The position numbers and the translations under genes were made by a program. The notes under the pieces were generated by a model. The model was not told the origin of the DNA. It saw only the letters and a list, made by a program, of their open reading frames with translations, and did not search any database. 64,000 bases of DNA from an uncultured Lachnospiraceae bacterium (GTDB lineage Bacteria; Bacillota; Clostridia; Lachnospirales; Lachnospiraceae): positions 97,348 through 161,347 of the forward strand of contig CAJTMC010000003.1 of assembly GCA_910577115.1 (NCBI GenBank), written 5' to 3'. Below, in pieces: positions 27,356-34,993 of this stretch (positions are counted from its first letter, which is position 1; each line of letters begins with the position of its first letter).

Positions 27356-28465
27356 TCACGCTTCGCAAGCTGTCCTTTCTGCTTTGCGCTGCATCAATAT
27401 CTCATATAATGCTTTATTTTCCGGCTCCCACTGCGCAAAATTGCTGCGGCAGCATATCACCCTTTTACAGGATACGGCAAGCTCCTGCGCCCGTTTCAGG
27501 CGTTCCTCCCCAATATGTTCCAGTGCACCGACAGACACCGTTTCCACAGCAAGCGCTTTTGCTGCCGAATAATCCATATCGTTTTCATAGATAATCCCCG
27601 TTGCAAACGGAATACCCTTGCGCTGCAGCGCTCGAAAGGCTTCCTGTCCGGAAGCCGCTCCTGCCAGTACAAAAACTTCCGGTGCTCCCTGCGGCGCTTC
27701 AAGCTCCATGCTGCCTGCCGCCTCATCAAAGCTCCCTGACGTCACAGAGAAAAGTTCCCGTATATAATTTCCCGCAAAAATTTCCTGCGGCGTCCCAAAT
27801 CGCTCGACGGAATTTTTGCCGACACAAATCAGCTTATCCGATACTTTTTTTGCGAGATCCAGCTCGTGGAGAGACATTATCACGGACAGATTTTTTTCAC
27901 GCGCCATTTTTTGTAACAGTGACAAAAATTCAAGCTTATATCTGATGTCAAGATACGACGTCGGTTCATCAAGCAGAATAATGTCCGGCTCCTGACAGAT
28001 TGCACGCGCAAGCAGCACGCGCTGCCGCTGACCGTCGCTGATCCTCGAAAAATCCGCATCGGCAATCGACGCAATCCGCACAAGCGTCATCGCCTCCGCA
28101 ACCTTTTGCCTATCCGCTGCGGAAAGAATGCCGAAACGCCCCGTATAGGGATAACGCCCCGCCGAAACGACGTCGCGGCACGTCATAAGCTCCGTACGAA
28201 GCCGCTGTGTAAACACAACCGCAAGTTTTTTGGAAAGCGCTTCCCGCCCAAAGCCGGCAAGGTCTTTTTGGTCGATAAAAACCGTCCCCGCAATCGGCTT
28301 TAGCTGCTTTGCAAGACTTTTTAACACCGTCGATTTTCCCGCCCCGTTTGGGCCGATTAGCGTCAGAATTTCACCGCGGTTCACGCCAAACGTAAGGTTC
28401 TCCAATACCGTCTTTTTGTGATACCCCACCGACAGGTTTTTTGTAGCTACATAATAATCCGCCAT
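27356..28465 (-). CDS. btuD: Cobalamin-type ABC transporter ATPase with C-terminal extension
   Basis: 369 residues. Walker A GPNGAGKST (38-46), signature ISDGQRQR, Walker B IILLDEPTSYLD, as in BtuD/FecE. The ATPase part ends near residue 250; about 115 further residues (from VFVLAGAASG to the end, with YENDMDYSAAKALA) form a second domain not present in plain FecE proteins. It runs the importer formed with the BtuC-like permease gene four bases upstream. Assignment to corrinoid rather than iron-siderophore uptake rests on the cobalamin riboswitch in front of the operon. Confidence 0.85.
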   Translation of the reverse strand: MADYYVATKNLSVGYHKKTVLENLTFGVNRGEILTLIGPNGAGKSTVLKSLAKQLKPIAGTVFIDQKDLAGFGREALSKKLAVVFTQRLRTELMTCRDVVSAGRYPYTGRFGILSAADRQKVAEAMTLVRIASIADADFSRISDGQRQRVLLARAICQEPDIILLDEPTSYLDIRYKLEFLSLLQKMAREKNLSVIMSLHELDLAKKVSDKLICVGKNSVERFGTPQEIFAGNYIRELFSVTSGSFDEAAGSMELEAPQGAPEVFVLAGAASGQEAFRALQRKGIPFATGIIYENDMDYSAAKALAVETVSVGALEHIGEERLKRAQELAVSCKRVICCRSNFAQWEPENKALYEILMQRKAERTACEA

Positions 28466-28469
28466 TGCT

Positions 28470-29513
28470 TTATGCCCTTTGCTTTCTCAAAAGAATGATA
28501 ATGACAACCGGTGCGCCAAACACCGCCGTTACGGTGCTGATGCTCATTTCCGTCGGTGCAAACGCCGTACGCGCGAAAAGGTCGCAAAGCAGGCAAAAGC
28601 CGCTGCCGCCAAGAAAGCACGCAGGTATCATCAAAAGCGGCTTCGCTGTCCCGAAAAGCCGCTTTACCAAATGCGGCACCGCAATTCCCACAAAGGAAAC
28701 AGGCCCCGCAAACGCCGTAATACATGCCGCGAGCACACTCGACAAAAGCACCAAAAGCATCCGCAGCAGCTTTAAATCCACGCCCACGTTGCGCGCATAG
28801 GATTCCCCCAGCTGATATGCGCCAATCGGCTTGGCGAGCAAAAAAACCGCTGCTGCTGCCGCAAAGACCGTAACGGACATGACCGCCACGTTGTCCCATG
28901 TAATGCCGGAAAAACTGCCCTTTGACCAGTTATGCAAATTCACTATATCCGAGTCGTCCGCAAACGTGACAATGATATCCGTCACTGCCGAGCAGATATA
29001 GCCAATCATGACGCCGCCCACAATCAGCATCGACATTTTGTCCACGACACGCGCCATAATCAGCACAAACCCCATTGCGAGCAGCGCGCCCGCAAACGCC
29101 GACAGAATCATCGCTAACGAACTGACATTCGCCACATTATCTGCAACCATTACCAGCAGCAGCGCCACCGTCAGCTTTGCGCCGGAGGAAATCCCCAGCA
29201 CAAAGGGACCGGCAATCGGATTGTGGAAAAAGGTCTGCAAAAGATAACCGGAGAGCGCAAGCGCACCGCCAAGCACTGCAGCGGCAACCGCCCGCGGAAG
29301 CCGTATCTGCCACACGATATTTTGGGCTGTCCTATCCGTCCCGCGCCCCACAAGCTGCTTTGCAATCTCCGCAAGCGGAATTTTGACACTTCCTGTCACA
29401 GTGTTCAGCACAATCATCAACAGCACAAAAGCCGAAAGCATCACAAAGGCAAAAACATATCTTGTCTGTCTCACTTCTATAATCCTGCTCCCTTCAAAGC
29501 CCGCAAAAATCAT
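28470..29513 (-). CDS. btuC: Cobalamin-type ABC transporter permease (FecCD/BtuC family)
   Basis: 347 residues with about ten membrane helices and conserved FecCD segments (RLPRAVAAAVLGGALALSG, AGPVSFVGIAVPHLVKR). BtuC-type permeases carry vitamin B12, heme or ferric siderophores. The ATG overlaps the stop of the binding-protein gene (ATGA); a GTG at 29474 with AGGA upstream is an alternative start. Substrate inferred from the upstream riboswitch. Confidence 0.87.
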   Translation of the reverse strand: MIFAGFEGSRIIEVRQTRYVFAFVMLSAFVLLMIVLNTVTGSVKIPLAEIAKQLVGRGTDRTAQNIVWQIRLPRAVAAAVLGGALALSGYLLQTFFHNPIAGPFVLGISSGAKLTVALLLVMVADNVANVSSLAMILSAFAGALLAMGFVLIMARVVDKMSMLIVGGVMIGYICSAVTDIIVTFADDSDIVNLHNWSKGSFSGITWDNVAVMSVTVFAAAAAVFLLAKPIGAYQLGESYARNVGVDLKLLRMLLVLLSSVLAACITAFAGPVSFVGIAVPHLVKRLFGTAKPLLMIPACFLGGSGFCLLCDLFARTAFAPTEMSISTVTAVFGAPVVIIILLRKQRA

Positions 29514-30679
29514 TCAAGATGATACAAATACGTTGTCTGCGGCGTTTCTTCATTTAAGATTGCGTAAAGATCCGTAATCAATTCCCCCGTTGACATGGAT
29601 TCCTGATACAGACTTTTGGGCACGCACCACACATGGTTTTCTTTGACGGCATCAAAGTCTGCCAAAAGCGGCTCCTTTTTCAGCAGCGCTTCCAAATTTT
29701 CGTATTCACCGCCGATACTGTTATTGTAAATCAAATAATCAACGGATTTTGCGCGTGTATAGAATGTCTCCATTTGTATTGTCATTGAGGTGCTTTTCTG
29801 CCCGTCCGTTTCCAAATCGTCAAAAATGTAATTCCCGCCTGCAGTCTCAATCATTTTCACCATATAGTCGGACGGGCTGCGCACACTCGCCGCGCCGTTT
29901 TCCGTAAGGTAAAAGATAACGACCGACTGACCGCTTTTTTGCACCTGCTGTTCAATCTCCGTAAATGTCTTTACCTGTTCGTCAAAAATCCGCTCCGCTT
30001 CCGCTTCCTTTCCAAGCAGCGTGCCGTAAAGCTTCACCCATTCAATCCTTCCAAGCGGGTGCGACTCGTTGCTTGCGGAATCCACAAGCACTGTAATGCC
30101 GAGCTGTTCAAGCTGCTCCTTCACCTCCGGCGTGTGCAAAATCATTGTATTCTCAATCGCAAGCGAACAGTTGTCTGACAAAAGCATTTCGTAATCCGGC
30201 GCACTGTATTTGCCCGCATAACGCATGGCCCCGCTTTCGACCGCCTGCTTTGCCTCCGCAATGTACCAGCCCTTTGCATCTGCGCCCGAAAATGCTATGG
30301 TGTCAAGTGCATCGAGCGACCGGAACATATCCATTACGGCGGTTGCCGCCAGATAAATATCCGATACGGGCTGATTTATGACACGAATGTCATTTTTCAA
30401 ACCCTGCGGCGCTTCGCCGCCCTCCGGTACAATCAGATACTGCGCATCTTCCGATACGGTAATCAGGCGAAAGCCTTCTGCGTACTTCTCGATTACAAAG
30501 CCTTCCGCGTATGACAAATCCGCACGCTCCTGCCACTCCAGCCCTTCTATTTCCGTATGTTCCTGCGTTTTGCTTCGTGCCGTTGCAGAAGTGCTGTTCC
30601 CTTCACATGCTGTCAATGTGCATACGGTAAGCACACACAACAGCACTGCATAAATTCTACTTCTTTTTATTCGTTCCAT
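29510..30679 (-). CDS. btuF: Cobalamin-type substrate-binding lipoprotein (BtuF/FecB class)
   Basis: 389 residues. Signal peptide with lipobox LTAC (cysteine near residue 25), followed by a class III binding-protein fold typical of B12 and siderophore receptors. The N-terminal half has GYSEGFVI-like beta strands and SNESHPLGRIEWVKLYG, which is typical of these proteins in Clostridia. Its start lies within the end of the upstream gene, so translation is coupled. Delivers the corrinoid to BtuC. Confidence 0.83.
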   Translation of the reverse strand: MERIKRSRIYAVLLCVLTVCTLTACEGNSTSATARSKTQEHTEIEGLEWQERADLSYAEGFVIEKYAEGFRLITVSEDAQYLIVPEGGEAPQGLKNDIRVINQPVSDIYLAATAVMDMFRSLDALDTIAFSGADAKGWYIAEAKQAVESGAMRYAGKYSAPDYEMLLSDNCSLAIENTMILHTPEVKEQLEQLGITVLVDSASNESHPLGRIEWVKLYGTLLGKEAEAERIFDEQVKTFTEIEQQVQKSGQSVVIFYLTENGAASVRSPSDYMVKMIETAGGNYIFDDLETDGQKSTSMTIQMETFYTRAKSVDYLIYNNSIGGEYENLEALLKKEPLLADFDAVKENHVWCVPKSLYQESMSTGELITDLYAILNEETPQTTYLYHLE

Positions 30680-31244
30680 AAGCTGCCACCGTCGCTCCCG
30701 TTAATGCTGCAATCAATATTAAAAAGACTAAATTCCAATCCATTCCGCTATTCTCCTCCTTACTGCCCAAAGGGGCGGCGCTCTCCTGTGAAAACACAAG
30801 CGTATATTGTACCTCATGCGGGTTCCCCATTGCCGTAGTGTCCGCTGTCACCGGCATCTCCCTGTCGAAACACAAAACGGGAATGGAAAACGTGGAATTT
30901 CCCTCCGTATTGGCCGGAAGATATTTCTGCCCGTTCACAAGCATGTAATCATAGTTTGCGCTGCTCCATATAAGCTCCGCCGTTGCCATGCCGTCCGTGA
31001 CCGTCACCTTCGCAGGAGATGTCACCGAAGCTTTTCCGCTGCCGCCGCTAAGTGTTACCTCCACGTGATATATACCGTCCGCAAGCGCCGCACGCTCCTG
31101 CACGATTGTTTTATTTTCGACCGTTTCTGTTTCTTCTGTTTCAGGCACAGCGGAAGCCTCCGCCGCATATAAGTTTACCGATGCGAAACCCGGGTTCACA
31201 TCGGCAAGCACCAATAAGCCTGTCAGCAGAAGTGTTTTTATCAT
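30657..31244 (-). CDS. Secreted, membrane-anchored protein of corrinoid-uptake operon
   Basis: 195 residues from the ATG at 31244 (AGAGG four bases upstream; the TTG at 31262 is rejected). N-terminal signal peptide, an acidic linker, one beta-rich domain (about residues 50-150) starting LADGIYHVEVTLSGGSGKA and ending around PHEVQYTLVF, then a C-terminal membrane helix with KKK tail. So the domain is displayed outside the cell. The beginning of the domain resembles NEAT heme-binding domains, but typical NEAT ligand motifs are not clear and I do not assign it. Placement between riboswitch and btuF suggests a surface corrinoid- or tetrapyrrole-capturing role (inference). Confidence 0.72.
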   Translation of the reverse strand: MIKTLLLTGLLVLADVNPGFASVNLYAAEASAVPETEETETVENKTIVQERAALADGIYHVEVTLSGGSGKASVTSPAKVTVTDGMATAELIWSSANYDYMLVNGQKYLPANTEGNSTFSIPVLCFDREMPVTADTTAMGNPHEVQYTLVFSQESAAPLGSKEENSGMDWNLVFLILIAALTGATVAAYGTNKKK

Positions 31245-31290
31245 ACAACCTCTGTTTTTCAAAACTTATTCTCCTTATTCATTTTTCTTA

Positions 31291-31478
31291 TTATTCAGCA
31301 ATGCTGTCAATTGCGTCCTGTGTATGGGACACGTAAATCTGCTGAATATCAGCGTTCTGTCCCAATCCTTCAAGAATGCATTCAACCTCATAGCCGTCGG
31401 CCCGTCCGAGCTGCTGCAGCCTGCAAGAAAAGCCGTTCCAAGCACTGCTGTCAGCAAAACTGCAAGTTCCTTTTTCAT
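31291..31478 (-). pseudogene. Decayed lipoprotein gene, probably a cbiK (cobaltochelatase) remnant
   Basis: An ATG at 31478 with a good GGAGG site starts a normal lipoprotein signal peptide (LLTAVLG, lipobox FLAGC). After about 25 residues the meaningful sequence moves to another frame, which reads GYEVECILEGLGQNADI and ends QDAIDSIAE at a stop at 31291. That segment resembles the C-terminal end of CbiK sirohydrochlorin cobaltochelatases; some Clostridia have CbiK as a lipoprotein. The about 250 residues between are missing. I conclude that an internal deletion with frame change inactivated the gene. It sits directly behind a cobalamin riboswitch, which fits. The family identity is from memory and is the weaker part. 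Confidence 0.55.
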
Positions 31479-31675
31479 AATCTTCTACCTCCGTTTCGGA
31501 TATCCATGATACATGCCCAATTAGGCTTTCTATCCTGATCCTGTTTTCTTTTGGGATTGAATATCAGATGATTATCCGAAACCAGAGTTTTTATCTGCAC
31601 AAAAAAGTGCACAAAAAGAATGCGCAAAAGACGTACAACCAGTTACTCGTGGTTTGGAATCAATCCTGTACCGCA

Positions 31676-31885
31676 AAAGGCAGGTCTCCTGACTCATAGT
31701 TCATCGCGCATGTCTGCCTTCCCGATTTTCACCAGTGACATCATGATGTGTTTCATCATCGACATTTGCTCCCTAATTACAGTGACGAGTTCGTACAGGA
31801 CTTCCACCTGTTTCCCTTTTCACCAAAGCATAACCCATACAATAAATATACCGGCTACCTCTGACACCTTTTACAACGTGCTGTC
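31676..31885 (-). promoter_or_regulatory. Cobalamin riboswitch
   Basis: On the minus strand the leader contains the hallmark elements in order: AAAGGTG (near 31872), AAAGGGAAACAGGTGGAAGT, a CGTCACTGTAATTAGGGAG segment corresponding to the conserved CCGCNACTGTNA box, GGGAAGGCAGAC, and the closing GAGTCAGGAGACCTGCC (31697-31681). These match the AdoCbl class (B12 box included). The expression platform would be 31480-31676. In bound state it should lower expression of the remnant gene, the surface protein and btuFCD. Confidence 0.9.
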
Positions 31886-31950
31886 GTTCCAACAGCACGT
31901 TCTATTCAATTCGTAATTAACAATAACACAATTCTTTCAATCATGCAATC

Positions 31951-33477
31951 TTAATTTTTCGACGCCAAATCAAACTCGTCAAGCACTTCCTTTTCCGGTT
32001 CGGGCGTCGCTAAACTTACTGCCACGATAAACACACATGCCACGATAAATGCGGGCAGAAGCTCATAGATATCCCATGCGCCGCCCAATGGACGCACAAG
32101 GTATTTCCATACAAAAATCATCACACCGCCTGACACCATGCCTGCAAGCGCCCCATAGCGGTTTGTACGTCTCCAAAACAGTGAAAATAATACAACCGGA
32201 CCAAACGCCGCGCCGAATCCTGCCCATGCAAACGAAACAATGCCAAAGACCGAACTGTTCGGATCTCTTGCCAAAATCACTGCAAAAATGGAAATAACCA
32301 GCAAAGTAACACGCGCTGCCACCATTCCGCCCTTGTCGTTTGTTTTCAGCCTTTCGCCAAGAAGGTCGGAAGATACTGCCGACGATGCCGCAAGCAGCTG
32401 CGAGTCTGCCGTAGACATGGTAGACGCCATGATACCTGCAAGAATCACACCTGCAACCAACGCCATAATTACACCGTTTTGACTCATCAGGTCAGCAACC
32501 TTGACGATAATTGTTTCGGAATCCGCGCCTGCAAGCGTATCGACTGCGCCGATTCTGCTCATACTGTATCCTGCAATACCGATGAGCACTGCCACCGCCA
32601 TTGAAATTGTTACCCATATTATCGCCACGCGTCTTGAAATATAGAGCTTTTCCTCGTCCTCAATCGCCATAAAGCGAAGCAGAATGTGCGGCATTCCAAA
32701 ATATCCAAGTCCCCATGCCAAAGTCGAAACAATCGTGATAATCCCATAAGGTGATGATGTTCCGTCTTCCGCATGGTGTGTCGCAAACATTGTCAGGTAG
32801 CCCGGAAGCGCCTTTGCATTTTCCATTACAACACCAAAACCGCCTGCTACATTCACGCCGAAAACGAATACGATAATCAATGCAATGGACATAATTATGC
32901 TTTGGATTAAATCCGTTGTCGACGCCGCAAGAAAACCGCCAAGCGTGGTATAACCCACAATGACAATCGCACTGACAATCATTGCCGCCATATAATTCAC
33001 GCCGAAAAGACTCGAAAACAGCTTACCGCATGCCGCAAATCCCGATGCCGTATACGGAATAAAGAAAACAACAATAACAATCGCAGCAATGTATAATAAT
33101 GCATTACTGCTGTCGTGATATCTGTTCTTAAAAAACTGCGGCAGCGTGATTGCGTTGTCCGCAATTTTGGAATAACGTCTCAGCTTCTTTGCCACGATCA
33201 AAAAGTTCAGATATGTCCCGACTGCCAACCCGATAATCGTCCAGCCTGCGTCGGCAATACCGCTAAGATATGCAAGTCCGGGGATTCCCATAAGCAAATA
33301 GCTGCTCATGTCCGACGCCTCCGCACTCATTGCCGTAACAAAAGGGCCAAGCTTTCTTCCTCCAAGATAAAAATCGTCCGTATTTTTATTTTTCTTTGAG
33401 CAGCGATATCCGATGTAGAGCACCAATCCCAAATAAAACACAATCGCTATCAAAATACAGATTTTTGCCTGTGTCAT
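31951..33477 (-). CDS. putP: Sodium/proline symporter
   Basis: 508 residues with about 13 membrane helices, of the solute:sodium symporter family. PutP-specific stretches include DFYLGGRKLGPFVTAMSAEASDMSSYLL, split here as GGRKLGPFVTAMSAEASDMS, and VGYTTLGGFLAAS. It imports L-proline together with sodium. No proline catabolism gene is adjacent. Its C terminus is on the leader side of the cobalamin riboswitch, and a 10-bp hairpin (31875-31901) lies in between. Confidence 0.9.
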   Translation of the reverse strand: MTQAKICILIAIVFYLGLVLYIGYRCSKKNKNTDDFYLGGRKLGPFVTAMSAEASDMSSYLLMGIPGLAYLSGIADAGWTIIGLAVGTYLNFLIVAKKLRRYSKIADNAITLPQFFKNRYHDSSNALLYIAAIVIVVFFIPYTASGFAACGKLFSSLFGVNYMAAMIVSAIVIVGYTTLGGFLAASTTDLIQSIIMSIALIIVFVFGVNVAGGFGVVMENAKALPGYLTMFATHHAEDGTSSPYGIITIVSTLAWGLGYFGMPHILLRFMAIEDEEKLYISRRVAIIWVTISMAVAVLIGIAGYSMSRIGAVDTLAGADSETIIVKVADLMSQNGVIMALVAGVILAGIMASTMSTADSQLLAASSAVSSDLLGERLKTNDKGGMVAARVTLLVISIFAVILARDPNSSVFGIVSFAWAGFGAAFGPVVLFSLFWRRTNRYGALAGMVSGGVMIFVWKYLVRPLGGAWDIYELLPAFIVACVFIVAVSLATPEPEKEVLDEFDLASKN

Positions 33478-33600
33478 TTTTAATTCCTCCTCCTCGTTTG
33501 TTTTTAGATACCTTTTTCATCTATCCGTTCGAGTATAACAGAGAAATCGCCGTTGTTCAAGGAAAAATCTGTATATTTATGCTTTGCATATTTATGCAAT

Positions 33601-34971
33601 TTACACCTGCCCTAAAATCTGACGCGCCACATAAACGCCGCTCGCTGACGCATGAGAAAGCGAATGTGTCACGCCGCTCCCGTCACCGATTACATAAAGT
33701 CCTTTATGGCGGCTCTCAAGGTTCTCGTCAATATCAACCTCCATATTATAAAACTTCACTTCCACGCCATAAAGGAGCGTATCGTCATTTGCCGTACCCG
33801 GCGCAATCTTGTCAAGCGCATAAATCATCTCAATAATTCCGTCCAAAATGCGCTTCGGAAGCACAAGGCTCAAATCCCCCGGCGTCGCCGCAAGCGTCGG
33901 CGTCACAAGTCCTTCCTCAATGCGCTTGGAATTACTTCTTCTCCCGCGCACCAAATCGCCAAACCGCTGCACAATAACCCCGCCGCCAAGCATATTGGAA
34001 AGCCTTGCAATACTCTCTCCATAGCCGTTGCTGTCTTTAAACGGCTCCGAAAAATGCTTTGCAACCAAAAGCGCAAAGTTCGTGTTTGCCGTCTGTTTTT
34101 GCGTATCCTCATAGCTGTGCCCGTTCACTGTGACAATCCCGTTTGTATTTTCATTCACCACAATTCCGTACGGATTCATGCAGAACGTCCGCACCCTGTC
34201 CTCAAACTTCTCCGTACGGTAAACAATCTTGCTCTCATAAAGCTCATCTGTCAGATGCGAGAAAATCACTGCCGGAAGCTCCACGCGCACACCGATATCC
34301 ACGCGGTTTGACTTCGTGGAAATGTCAAGTTTTTCACAAACCTTTTCCATCCACTTGCTTCCGCTCCTGCCCACAGAAATGACACATCTGTCACATTCAT
34401 ACGATGCCTCCTTGCAGCTGATACGGTATCCGTCCCCTGTCATCTCCACGTCCGTAACCGGAGAATCAAAGTAAAAATCAATTTTATCCTTCATCTCGGA
34501 ATAAAGATTTGCCAGCACAACATAGTTGATATCCGTTCCCAAATGCCGCACCGACGCATCTAACAGGTTCAGCTTATTCTGCAGACAAAGCTTTTTTAAA
34601 TGTGTTCCGGCAGTCGTATACATCTTCGTACCTTCGCCGCCGTATTTCATATTAATATCGTCCACATACCGCATCAAATCCAGCGCCTGCGTCTTTCCGA
34701 TATGCTCAAAAAGCGTCCCGCCAAAATCATTCGTGATATTGTACTTTCCATCCGAAAACGCGCCCGCACCGCCAAAGCCGCTCATAATCGAACAGCTTTT
34801 GCAGCTAATGCAGCTCTTCACCTTCTCCCCGTCAATCGGGCACTTACGCTGTTCCAGCGAATGACCTGACTCAAATACCGCAATCTTTAATGCACTGTTT
34901 TTGCGCACCATTTCATATGCCGAAAAAATCCCCCCCGGCCCTGCTCCGATAATAATTACGTCATATTTCAT
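33601..34971 (-). CDS. FAD-dependent dehydrogenase (COG2509-like)
   Basis: 456 residues. N-terminal Rossmann dinucleotide-binding motif DVIIIGAGPGGIFSAYEM, then a cysteine-rich stretch CPIDGEKVKSCISCKSC (possible iron-sulfur or redox site), and GGAGAFSDGKYN, which are characteristic of the uncharacterised FAD-dependent dehydrogenases related to the HI0933/GidA group. A C-terminal GDGSGVTHSLSHASASG completes the FAD site. The ATG at 34971 is preceded by AGGA; the longer frame to 35034 would overlap the hybrid kinase gene and is rejected. Substrate unknown. Confidence 0.85.
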   Translation of the reverse strand: MKYDVIIIGAGPGGIFSAYEMVRKNSALKIAVFESGHSLEQRKCPIDGEKVKSCISCKSCSIMSGFGGAGAFSDGKYNITNDFGGTLFEHIGKTQALDLMRYVDDINMKYGGEGTKMYTTAGTHLKKLCLQNKLNLLDASVRHLGTDINYVVLANLYSEMKDKIDFYFDSPVTDVEMTGDGYRISCKEASYECDRCVISVGRSGSKWMEKVCEKLDISTKSNRVDIGVRVELPAVIFSHLTDELYESKIVYRTEKFEDRVRTFCMNPYGIVVNENTNGIVTVNGHSYEDTQKQTANTNFALLVAKHFSEPFKDSNGYGESIARLSNMLGGGVIVQRFGDLVRGRRSNSKRIEEGLVTPTLAATPGDLSLVLPKRILDGIIEMIYALDKIAPGTANDDTLLYGVEVKFYNMEVDIDENLESRHKGLYVIGDGSGVTHSLSHASASGVYVARQILGQV

Positions 34972-34993
34972 AAAATTCCTCCCATTGTTGCAG

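Noticed and set aside
31275..31478. Intact 67-residue lipoprotein in a single frame
   Set aside because: After the lipobox the frame becomes unlike protein, while another frame is protein-like, so a pseudogene is the better reading.
31875..31901. 10-bp hairpin between putP and the riboswitch as putP terminator
   Set aside because: Stem is good but no T run follows on either strand; it may be part of the riboswitch 5' region.
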